From Lichenostomus cassidix (Eukaryota; Chordata; Aves; Passeriformes; Meliphagidae), in assembly GCA_008360975.2 (NCBI GenBank), contig CM039184.1, positions 36,071,797 through 36,135,796 of the forward strand: a stretch of 64,000 nucleotides of DNA. Reading direction: 5' to 3'. A model generated the notes under the pieces. That model did not search any database and was not told the DNA's origin. It saw nothing but the letters and a program-made list of their open reading frames with translations. Each line of letters starts with the position of its first letter. Positions within the stretch are counted from its first letter, which is position 1. Both the position numbers and the translations under genes were made by a program. This document shows, in pieces, positions 38,057 to 48,186 of this stretch.

Positions 38057-40261
38057 AATTGATTATTTTAAGATAAAGAAGTCCATACAGCTCTTTAGAA
38101 TAGTTTTGAAGTCCTAAAAGAGGAGTGCATAGCTCTAGTTCATAGGCACATGTTAGATTAAATTCTTGTCAAGTAACTACTGAAATCCATATCATCCAGA
38201 ACAAATTGATCTACCTGGATATCTGTCTCTGTCTATGCCCTGGGATTTTCTCCCCAGAATATATCTAGAAATCTTTAAGCTGCTCTATTTCTCCAGATTT
38301 TCAACTAGTTTAAAAAGCCTTATTGGTTGCTGCTCATTAACTTGATTGCTGGAGATTGTCTTTCTGCAGAGTCTTCTTCCTGGCAACCCCTCAAAACTTT
38401 TCCAAAGTTTCTCTAAACTTCAAACCTTTTTAGACCTAAAAGATAGTCTGTGGGTCCCTGAGGCTACAGGGCCTTTTTAAATAAGTTTTCAGATTCCTTG
38501 GTTTCTTTCTTCAGCATCAAGGACTACAGGACACAATGCTTGGTTGTCCTATACTCCAAAAGAAATACCTCTGTCCATGCATCCAGAGTGATAAGATTAG
38601 CTTGAGCACTCAGCAAAACATGATGAGTTTGTCCAAGTTCGACACTTTCAGAGAAATCCAAGGCTGTAGCAAATCCGTCTCTGATGAACAAACAGTGACA
38701 GCTTTTTTTCAAGTACTAACAATATAATTTCATTACTTTTAGTGACTAAATTGCTCCACCTGATGAAACAGATTACCTTGATTATGTTGACTTCATCTAC
38801 AGAGATACTAAAATGTTAGAAAATAAAGGTACTCTTAGAATTTACTCGCTCTTTGTAGATGTTATTAAGTTATCTAATTCATTAAATAAATGTATGAATT
38901 AATAGGTATTTTTTCCCCCCTTTCTTGTAAAAATAACACCTAGGTTCCTTTTTCTTCACATATTAAATTTTGTTTTCCCCAGATTAGGAGTAATTTTCAG
39001 ACTGTTGGGAACAGGTTTGATAAACAAAAATAAAGCATCATACTGGTATTAGATACTGTACTGTGAAGTAAAAACTGCTTTGCATTGCTGTAAACCCTAA
39101 CACTTGTGCCAGGTATATTTAAGCCATCTTTTCTCATTCAGTGCTACTCCTAGGCACTGTGCTACACCTATATGCTTCCACTTAAATATGTGAATGCATT
39201 TAGTTTGCTTTGGGGGTCCATGGAAAACATATATTATTCTTCAAGACATCCTTTAGAGGTTTTCATTTTCTTTTGTTAGGACAATTGTCCTAGTTGTGTC
39301 TAAACTCAGAGTAGAGTGCAACCTTCAGCTCTTGTTCCCAGAAAACTGGACTGAGGAATTTACTGCAGCACACCACTGTGCATTCCCTTCCTCTCGTGCA
39401 GCCAGGCAGGAGGGACAACAGGATGCAACGGCCAGGATGCAGATCTCATCCCAACACACAGCCAACACATGGTTACAGTGCTTTCCAAGTTTCTCCACTT
39501 AAGCTGTATTCATAAAAGGCAATTTTGGTAGGGATTTCCCCTATTCACCAATATCTTGTTTGAGGATTCAGCTTAGACATCTAACCTTTACTTTTCATAT
39601 GATAACCCTGCTTTCCTTCCCTTGGGAGACTCATTTAAGTGCACCATTAGGACTTGCACTAGAGTTCACAGCACACAGATCCACTGGGATCAATTATGGC
39701 ATGAACAATGCTTAGATCTTAACAGGAATATTCTTATTTCAATTAAATAAGATATTCTCATAAGGATACAAATTTAAATTAAAATACAATGCAAAAAAGA
39801 TATTCCTCAAATAAGAAAGTTAAGAAAATATTGATGATCAATATAAACACACAGAGGAGTCCATAATGTTTTCAATTGCTTCTTGAACTTAAACCTTTAA
39901 AAGAGAGAAAGAAGGTTTAAGAAGAAATGGCACTGATGCAATAAATAAGATCTCTACATCCATCAGAGCTAAGGAATAATTGAGCTTTCTGAGACTGATG
40001 CACACAAAAGGAACATAAGTACCATTAACTTATCTGTCAAAACTGAAATAAATCAAATTACAGTTACTTTTAAATGCCAGTTACTCTCTAAGTCTAGTTA
40101 AGCTTCAGTAGATTTGCAGGAAGAAATCATAATTAATGAATCTAAATTAAGAGCATTCCAATTAGGTAGAGTGGAATTTGATACTGAAAATCTTAAATGT
40201 CCAATAATGTCAAAATATTCTGAATTACCATCAAGCGTTTCTAAGCAACAATTAAATTAAA

Positions 40262-40498
40262 AGGGTAATGTCAGTGAAACTACAGAGAAGCCCAGAAGAA
40301 GGGCCAGCGGGATGCCACAGGAACCCATGTGGTGGTGACTATCTTTCTGTTTAATCTGTCTCTGTCTCTCTTTCTCTTCCCCCCACCTCTGTACCTCACA
40401 TTTACTGTTGAATAAAATCTGTACTATTAACTTTGGCATATGGTCTCATTTGCACCTTAGCACAGGCAGAGGCGTCTTTTATTAATTGGCTCCTAACA
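40262..40498 (+). mobile_element. Partial ERVL-type LTR (plus strand), followed by a primer site
   Basis: This segment has the features of the end of a bird LTR. A GC-richer U3-like part lies near 40285-40345, with a long C/T stretch up to about 40390. There is an AATAAA signal at 40411-40416, then a U5-like part with 'CTTTGGCATATGGTCTCATTTGCACCTT', ending in CTAACA at 40498. The decisive evidence is the tRNA-Leu-like primer-binding site starting at the next base, which marks 40498 as the 3' edge of a 5' LTR. The left edge is uncertain: no clear TG start is seen, so the LTR is probably truncated or too diverged. It differs in sequence from the LTR at 28.6-29.1 kb, so it is a separate family or subfamily. 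Confidence 0.65.
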
Positions 40499-40523
40499 TT
40501 GTCTCACAAGTGGGTTCCTAACA
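40499..40523 (+). other. Degraded retroviral primer-binding site, tRNA-Leu type
   Basis: Compared by eye with the complement of the 3' end of vertebrate tRNA-Leu (TGGTGTCAGAAGTGGG and the next nine bases), about 18 of 25 positions agree. The core CAAGTGGG is intact and the trailing AAC is kept. Leu-tRNA priming is the feature after which ERVL elements are named. The first triplet is TTG rather than TGG, and several changes would weaken priming. Retroviral leader-like sequence appears to continue only to about 40545, with no gag or pol recognisable downstream. Confidence 0.6.
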
Positions 40524-40617
40524 TTACCCTGGTGGATCATAACATTATCACTTCTACCATTAAGAAAAAAAATTTCAATCCTACAATCTTGAAATTCTTC
40601 AGATCATCTTCTGTCTT

Positions 40618-40688
40618 GTACAGAAGTCCAAGTCTTCTGTACTTCTAGTCTAGTCACTAGCAGATTCTGTCTTCTAGTACAGAATCTG
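40618..40688. repeat. Two adjacent hairpins downstream of the primer site
   Basis: Hairpin one pairs GTACAGAAG (40618-40626) with CTTCTGTAC (40634-40642) around a 7-nt loop. Hairpin two pairs CAGATTCTGT (40661-40670) with ACAGAATCTG (40679-40688) around an 8-nt loop. Both are perfect. The sequence between them includes CTAG repeats. They begin about 120 bp after the decayed primer site. Retroviral leaders carry stem-loops in this position, but the link here is inference and repeated CTTCTGTA-type words could explain both. Confidence 0.9.
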
Positions 40689-40689
40689 T

Positions 40690-42243
40690 TTGTGTGTCCT
40701 AAAGCATGATGTTTGAGCTCAAAACAATGCACATCAGTTGAACAAGAGGAGAAAAAAAAAAAAACATGGATGGCCAGTAGGGTTTGAAATGTTTTTCCAT
40801 TTGCACATATCCCTTCCTCTGCTCCCTCTCAGTGATTTCTGTATCAATGCTTCTATCATCCCACCACAGAAGCCACCATCTTACAGCTGGATGGCCTTTA
40901 AATCACTGACTTTCAGAACTAACTCTCAAGGTACGTTAAATCCAGTATGGTTGATTGTTTCAACTAGAAACAATTTTCTTCTGGTGTAGAGCCAAGAAAG
41001 TGCACATGTCAGAAACAGCTAACTGCTACACCTAAAATGTACACTGTAAAAAAAACAGAGTATCCAACTTCCTAAATTCTCACTGTAATAAATGAGGAAT
41101 ATTAAAGCTGTAAAAATTTAAAACCATATAACTTCAGAAAATGTTACCAACATTATGTTAGCTGCAAACAGACTTTTGTATTATGATTCTCTGCTAACTG
41201 CTGCTTATAGGTGATAATCTTCTTCAAAAATGCATCATATAATTTCAGCAGGATGCTCTGCCCTGTAATGTGGTCAAATAACTTGAACAATGGTCTCATC
41301 CGTAGTCAATTCACCCTAGCATCTTTTACATATTATAGTGCTTATGCTTTACAGAAAACAAAGTAAACATCCATACTATTATATCTTTTGCAGAGTGGCC
41401 AAAAATTACTCAGATGACTGTAAAGCTTCATTAGTTAAATTCAATCTGCCAACGTGACTTTGGCAAAAATAGTAAACCAGGGAAACCACTGTGCAGCAAT
41501 GAACAGACACTCCAAAAATATTCAGTAGTTTCTATCTTCTCTAGTAAAAGATGTAAGTCTGCCCACCATTGGGTTCTTCAACAAGGGTCCAACAGCAGCG
41601 AACAGCTTTGGGGGTGATGTGAGTAGGGAGGCAGTGGGAACGAAGAGGAGGAGGAGGAGGAGTTGGAGTGAGCGTGCCCTTTCCTCCCTTGAACTTTCTC
41701 AAGGTGTAAATAATCCTGCTCCTTTGCCTACTTCTGGGCCTGATGTAATTCCCTTTCCACCATATAACTAAAGTCAATGACTCTTCCTAGAGGGTTTTTT
41801 CAGATGCTCCATTTCCTTTTCCAGCCTGCTAGCTTTTGGTTTGTCTTTCTTCAGTTGGTTTCTCACCTCTCAGAGGTGTTCTCATTGACCTTTTCTTGCA
41901 CTTGAAGCCATTGCTCACATGCTCTGCAACACTTGCACATCAACACTTTCTGGTGTCTGACAACTTCCAGGGCCCAGGTGGGAAAAGGATTAATCAGACC
42001 TTGGTGATGGTACACTTACATCTTCTGCCTGTTCAGAGTTAAAGAAAACAAATTGACAAAACTTGGGAAATTAACTCAAAACAGGAGATAGTGCCAGTGG
42101 CAGCATTATGTATAATCAGAAGAGGACTGTCACCAACTTGACATCAGATTATAAAACAATTTGCAAAAACTCTAAATTAGACCTTATTAATGAGAAAGTC
42201 TTATTTTGCACTAGCGTGTAATACAATCCTAACAGAAGGACTG
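40690..42243. other. Unique DNA with a short (GAG)n run, no gene recognised
   Basis: No gene recognised. (GAG)6 occurs at 41645-41662 inside a GC-richer block (41560-41770) that reads as a short minus-strand frame with a proline run, which is an effect of the triplet repeat. Confidence 0.5.
41645..41662. repeat. (GAG)6 trinucleotide microsatellite
   Basis: Six uninterrupted GAG units in a short purine-rich stretch. It is potentially length-variable. Confidence 0.95.
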
Positions 42244-42660
42244 TCATTTAAAATCTTTGTTTTCACATGCCTTCCCCCCAAAGCTTTTGATGGCTTCTAG
42301 ATAGAGTAAATCCTGTTCCTTGTCCCAGAGCTCATTGGAGAACACTGGTCCTTCCTGCAGCCTCCAGCTCCCCAGCACCCCAATGGCTGCTCCATGGCCC
42401 AGGGGGCTGTGACAGACAGGACTTGCTGGTGTTGCCAGATGCCACCTGTAAAAAAGAGGAGCCAAGCTTCTAGAGCACAGCTGCCTACAGGGTGAGTCAC
42501 AATCAGCAGTTCCACCAGCACCACCCTGGACCCCTGGGCGTGTCTGTTGGGTCTCCACACTCCCCTCAGTGTGCCTTTCGGGGTGCATGACACCTCTCAA
42601 TGTGATTTTCTGTGCATCACACACTTCCAGATGTACCTTTTGGCTTCTACCCATACCCCA
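42244..42660 (-). other. GC-rich block of unknown origin with a 136-codon frame
   Basis: About 0.4 kb with clearly higher G+C than both flanks. On the minus strand it is open for 136 codons from 42654 to 42244. A second, overlapping minus-strand frame is open for 98 codons. I recognise no domain. The first third of the product derives from a diverged 31-bp tandem repeat (42548-42640). TTTTTTACAG on the minus strand near 42450-42459 would be a good splice acceptor, with the frame open for about 70 codons after it. The block could be a decayed LTR or other repeat, a retroposed fragment, or an exon; the sharp composition change favours an inserted element. Nothing here proves translation. Confidence 0.25.
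42548..42640. repeat. Diverged 31-bp tandem repeat, three units
   Basis: Three 31-base units abut at 42548-42578, 42579-42609 and 42610-42640. Each ends in a TGT(A/G)-containing stretch followed by TTT and has a CACA/ACAC motif in the middle. They differ at many positions, so the duplication is old or the match partly fortuitous. Confidence 0.5.
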
Positions 42661-45600
42661 CTCCTAGTTTCTGCAATAATGTTGATCATAACTTGATAAA
42701 ACATGAAGCTTTTTCATGTTTAGCTAAAGTTCCAACCCTGGGTTTCTGCATGAAAAGAAAAATTGTGGGCTGAAGACCTTTCCTCTGCCTACTCCCGATG
42801 ACACATGTAAGAAGAGCAATATCTCTAGACATTTACTGCTTATCTCCAGTTCTCTCCACATTTTTAGTATTTACAAGGATTATTGCATGGATTAAAATAT
42901 GTGATACATAATGTGTTAAAAATGAGTCAATATATTCTTCCCAGTAAAATTGTAACTGAATACAAAGCAAACAATATGTTTTATAAAAATATTAAATTGG
43001 TCAATCTTAGTTTTTCATACCTATGGGCTTTATTATATATGCCTTTCTACAGATTCACAGTACCTTGCATTAGCATCAATATTTCTGGAGAGGATACCAA
43101 AATTAAGGTCTCTGAAACATGATATTAAGTGAAAGGTGCTGGCAGCAAAAATAGCCTCTATCATATTAAAGAAAATATGGTTTTAGAGCAGGTGTGAAAG
43201 TCCTCACTTGTAAGATGCTTATAGAATAGATAAGCCTGTAGATGCTGCATCAGATGCTTGGACACACAAAGAAATTACCTCTAAAATTGACAGACAATCC
43301 ACACAGTAAGAGTTATGTGTATGAAAATGTGACAGATGTATGATCAATATGGTTAGGAGGTAGGATACTGTTTTTATTTCTCCTATTTTGGAAAGAACTG
43401 TAGCAGGAATTTTAAAATACAGATTATTCATCTCTGTACAAGGAATTCCCACAGGCTTCAATCAGTAACATATTTTTGGGTTTTTTTATTAAATTAAATA
43501 TGGTTTTCTCATGCTTGTAATGACAAAATAGCTGTAAAATCAATTTAGTGAGTATCTTTTCCATAGCACAGGAAGACAGAAAAATATATATGGCATGTAA
43601 GATATATAAGAAAGTTTAAAAGGGGACAAAAGTTTCAGTAAGAAGGAAGAAACTTTCTTAGATTTAGAGGGTTTTTAGGCAAAAGTAATTAACTGATAAT
43701 AAACATTGAATGTTTGAGGAAGTGCTGAGACAAATGGCATAAGAGCAGATGTATTGCTCCACAACCACCAGAAACTGAGGAAACAAAACATTGTCTCTAT
43801 TTTTTTCTTTTTTTGGCTCTTGTAGGAGCTGCAAGTGTTATGAAATGCCAAGGTTCACCAATTCCCTAAGATCCTTTGAAATATCACAGACACAGGCTGA
43901 CTCTGCCTTTTAAGGGAAGTATGTTCTACTGCATTTCATTTATTTTTTATTCTGCAACTGACAGAAGTTCACTGGCCTTTCCAATTGCAAGAGAAGTGAT
44001 AACAATGCATCTAAAGGGTGTGCTTGTAGAGAGATTGAGTAAAGACTAATGACCACAGGGGAGTGCTATAGATAAAAGCTGAAAATAATTAGTTCTTGTG
44101 TAGATTGAAACAAGTTTTAAAGTAATTTTCATGTCTCTAATTATTCTAATTAATTACATTTATGAAATCTAAAAATTTGTATAATATTATATTCAGAAAG
44201 AAAGATGCCTTTATTCAAAATCACTTAACTTCTAAAAGAATAAATGTGACCCTTCAGTAACAAAAAAAAAAAAAAATCTCTGCTTGAAAATAATTTCTTC
44301 TACACTGGTTAAAATTTGAAAGAAACCCCAAACTACATAGCTGATCCTCAAAATTTATTTGTTTATTTTTAAATAATGTTTTTAGTGTGGTAGATGCTCA
44401 TCAACACTCATAGTCTTTTAGTGGAGGGGAAAGAGGAACAGAGTTTCAGTGGGTCTCAGTTAACATAGGAACACAAAACATTGATTTTGACACATGTTCT
44501 AATGATCACTCATTCTTGAATTCTATTAAGCAGAAATTTCTAAAAAGGCACTCCTAAACTATAGATGGAATTGATTCAATAACAGACATTCACCCACTGG
44601 CTCAGCTGCACACCCTCAAGCTCAACAACTTCTTTTCTCCCATCTGCTAATATGACTAGATAGAAATCAGTGATTAAATGATCATGTGAAAAATGAACCC
44701 AAAAGGAAGAACTTGCAACACACACAAAAAAGCCTGCATGTGCATCCTTGGGGTAAGAGCTTTTCCAGTCTAAATTTGGCTGAAACTGGAATACATGTTA
44801 AAAGATCAAATAAGGTTATTTAAAAGCCTCTCAAAATTAAATCTGAGCAAGAATGAGGTTGCAAAAACAACACAAAAACTAAATTCCAGCTGATGGCTTA
44901 CAACTTAACTTTTTTAGACATAAGAATGTATTTTTCTCAGCCTGTATACTAGAAACAATACTGGCCTTCATGGAAAAGATGCATGTGTCTTCAGGACATT
45001 CATTGGCCTCAATTCTTCTTCCACGTTAAATTCAGATCAAATCTGCGAACCCATCTCTGTCTGTACTTTACACTGTCACAGCCTCCTACATCTAGCTCTG
45101 TAGTTTTCTTTTCCTTATATTTACAAATGTTTTACACATATAATGTGTGTATATATATTGTGTATATTTGTATGTGTATTTGTCCTTTTGTGTGTTCATC
45201 TACTCATACTTGTGCTCTCAAAATGTCGTGCTCTATTTCAGATTCTGAGAGTAGTTTAGAATTTATAAGAATAACAAATAAGGCATACGTCATCCATATA
45301 AACTTCCAAATATACATTTGAAAGCATTAGGAGCCCTGCATTGTCTGAATAAATAGATGTGGGAAAATAGTTAAATGTTGACATATTTTCACAAACGTAA
45401 CTTTTAGTAAATTTCTATTCAGCTTTTTCAGACCTGGACTCATTACATCTTTCATTTCAGTCCATCTAAATGACATCTATATGTGTATTTCCAGGCAGTC
45501 CTGGAAGCTCAGTCTCTAGTCAGGGCTTGATCCTCACCACTGCAGCAGGAAGACTGAAAATCATAACTCTCAGACTTAAGTGGATCTCTCATGGCTTGTA

Positions 45601-47070
45601 TATACTAAGGATTTATTCACGCTATGAAGTAAGAACATTCAATTCTTCTCTCTTCAGCAGAGAGAGATGGAAATCCTAAAAATCACAGCTTGAATCAGAG
45701 GGAACATTGAGATAACTTTGACTCCCTGTGAAAGGGGTCAGGAAAAAATCTAAGGTTACAAAATATCTCACAGAACAAAAATGCCCAATCTCCACCATCT
45801 CTTTTTTTCTTTGGAGATGGATGGGTAGGAAAAGTCCCTTAAGAAATGAAAGCTGCAATTTTAAATACTGCAAGATGTGATCAAAATACAATATTGCTTT
45901 GTATTTAAGCAATAATTAACTTGTGCATTTCAAGGATGCAATAAGTAGGATAACAGGCAGGATTCAGATTTCAGCACTACATTAAGTAGGAATAGAATTA
46001 AACTTTCTTTCTACTCTAAAAATAAGCAAAAACGGTTTATTTCATAAAAAGTAACAAACCCAAAAGACTTATGGATGTTTTTGATTTTTTTTGTCTTTAA
46101 AAGATCCCCAAATATTGAAACAGAACTTTTCCAGTGGAAAATAATTTTGACTGAAATGCAAAGATAAATTTTAGTACTTCTGTTAGTAAGAGACATACTA
46201 CTCAGTATAAAAAAAGTACTTTTGCTGTAGCACAATAAAAGATGATTACGAAAGGGGAAATATATGCAAGCCATAAGTAAAAACTTCCTGATACTTATAT
46301 ACATTATTCATAGCACTGATATGAGTATTCAAACTAGCCTCGCTTCTTGTATGACTCAGGGTAGCAACTTTCCACCAGTTATCTCATTATTGATCAAAAA
46401 TCTTTTGTTTGGTTGAAATACATTTTTGAAAAAAAGTCATCTACCCTCATTAACAAAAGACAAAATTCATTTCCTTTTGGTGTTTCTCCAGTGACTAATC
46501 TCCTCACTGTTAAAATTTATGCTCAATTTATACCTCAGATTTAGGACTCTGTAGTACACAGCATTTTCCCCTAATAAAAAGTATTCAATAGGAAATCACA
46601 TCTCAAGTTTATTCTAATAAAACAATCAGATGTAGGTCTTTAACAGCAAAATATTATCACTTGTTAAGAAATACTAACAAAGGTATCGGAAAGCCAAAAA
46701 TTACCAACCATGAGAAGATATTTTCAAAGGCCAAAACCAGCAATTAATCTCCTTTGAAATGCAAAAGACAGAAGTAAGGGTGATCAACAAGTTTTACAGG
46801 AAAATTCCATTTTTCCAGAGATGATCACTAATCCTCCACCAGTTCACAATGACCTTTTACACAATTAGGTCTCTATAAAGTGCTACCAGTTAAAGTAGCT
46901 TGCACAGCCCCTGGGTGGGGGCATTACTTTTGCCCTTTCTGCTACGCTGTTTCTATACTGTCCGAAAAAAGCATTCCATACAAGTTTCTTATTAAGTCCA
47001 AAAGGAAGCTTCAAAAGAGAGCAGCTGTATGCATTGCACTGACTTCCGTGCATTATTTCATTGATTTTCA
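42661..47070. other. AT-rich DNA, no gene recognised
   Basis: No gene, RNA or clear transposon seen. There is an A-run at about 44262-44276 and a TG/TA-rich stretch at about 45139-45185. The minus-strand frames at 43219-43461, 45676-45912 and 46011-46304 are short, lysine- or leucine-rich by composition, and unrecognised. Confidence 0.5.
45139..45185. repeat. Irregular TG/TA-rich tract
   Basis: Alternating TGTGTA and TATATT words without a fixed period. Low-complexity sequence. Confidence 0.7.
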
Positions 47071-47071
47071 T

Positions 47072-48186
47072 TTTGTAAGAGCTACAGATGTCATCCATCT
47101 GGACTTCTTCAAGGCCTTTTACACAGTCCTCTAAATCCTTCTATGTAAATTGGAAAGTTATAGATTTGATAGGTGGACTGCTCAGTGGATAAGGAATTGG
47201 TTGGTTGTTCACATCCACAGGGCAGGGGATGTTCTGATGGAGACCAGCGATAAGTGGTGTCCCTCAGGGATCCATATTTTGACCAGGACAGTTTAATATA
47301 CTCACCAATTATAGAGACTAGGATTGAGTCCACCCTCAGCAATTTGCAGTTGACACCAAGCTGAGTGGCTCTGTTGGCACACCTGAAGGACAGGGTGCCA
47401 CCCAGAGGGACCTGGACAGGCTCAACAATCTCATGAGGTTCAACAAAGCCAAGTGCAAGGTGCTGCACCTGGGTCAAGTCAACCCCTGTCATCAGCACAG
47501 GCTGGGGGATGAACAGATCAAGAGCTGCTCTGCCAAGAAGTACTTGAAGGTGAAAAACTGGACATGAGCCAACAACATGTGCTTGTTGGCCAGCTGTGTC
47601 CTGGGCTACCTCAAAAGCAGCATGGCCAGCAAGTCGAGGGAGGTGATTCTGCCACTCTACTCTGATGTGACCTCACCCTGAGTGCTGCAAGTAGTTCCGG
47701 GGCCTCGAATACAAAAAGGACATGGACCTTCTGGAGCAGGTCCAGAGGAGGGCCATGAACAGGATGGGATGGCTGGAACACCTGTCCTATGAGGAAAGGC
47801 TGAGAGACATGGGGCTCATCCTGGAGAAAACTCCAAGGAGACTTTATTGTGGTTTTTCAGTACTTGAAGGTGGCTTACAAGAAAGATGGGAACAAACTTT
47901 ATAGCAGGGTCTGTTGGGATAGGATATGGGACAATGGTTTTAAACTGAAGAAGGGTTGATTTAGATTGGATCTACATAAAACATGTTTTACATTCAGGGT
48001 GGTAAAACACTGGAACATGTTGCCCAGAGAAGTGGCGGATGCCCAATCCCTGGAAACATTCAAGGCCAAGGTTATTCGGGGCTCTGAGCAATGTGATGGT
48101 TGAAGATGTCCCTGCTCATTACAGGGAGAATTGGATAAGATGACCTTGAAATGTCCCTTCCAACTCAAAGTATATCATGGTTCTTC
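47072..48186 (+). pseudogene. CR1 LINE, 5'-truncated, with reverse-transcriptase remnants and 3' UTR
   Basis: The longest transposon in the window. At its left end it encodes DVIHLDFFKAFYTVL, matching the CR1 reverse-transcriptase block usually read as D-V-YLDFSKAFDTV. About 150 bases on, GGTGTCCCTCAGGGA encodes the GVPQG block. Near 47327-47364 the DNA keeps the order 'ATTGAGTCCACCCTCAGCAA' then 'GACACCAAGCTG', but small deletions between them destroy the F-A-D-D catalytic motif. Later landmarks are 'GGTTCAACAAAGCCAAGTGCAAGGTGCTGCACCTGGG', 'CTGGAGCAGGTCCAGAGGAGGGCCATGAAC', 'CTATGAGGAAAGGCTGAGAGAC' and 'GATGTCCCTGCTCATTACAGGG', ending in 'TCATGGTTCTTC' at about 48186. Many stops and frameshifts make it inactive. 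The open frame read on its back strand (47109-47498) is meaningless. Confidence 0.93.

Larger units (their letters stand above)
35671..40261. other. AT-rich DNA, no gene recognised
   Basis: No gene seen. It includes simple A/T-rich runs at 37681-37731 and an AATAAAGAT-type repeat at 38023-38056. Two open frames on opposite strands overlap exactly at about 38524-38727 and are probably chance. A slightly GC-richer stretch around 39296-39502 has no recognisable content. Confidence 0.5.

Noticed and set aside
38524..38727. Overlapping open frames on both strands
   Set aside because: Each is about 62 codons with no known motif. Overlapping open frames on opposite strands arise by chance from shared codon composition.
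44262..44276. A-run as the tail of a processed pseudogene
   Set aside because: The sequence upstream shows no similarity to a known transcript and no poly(A) signal in the right place. Similar A-runs are scattered through the window.
47109..47498. 129-codon minus-strand frame
   Set aside because: It is the back strand of the CR1 element, whose plus-strand reverse-transcriptase remnants explain the sequence.
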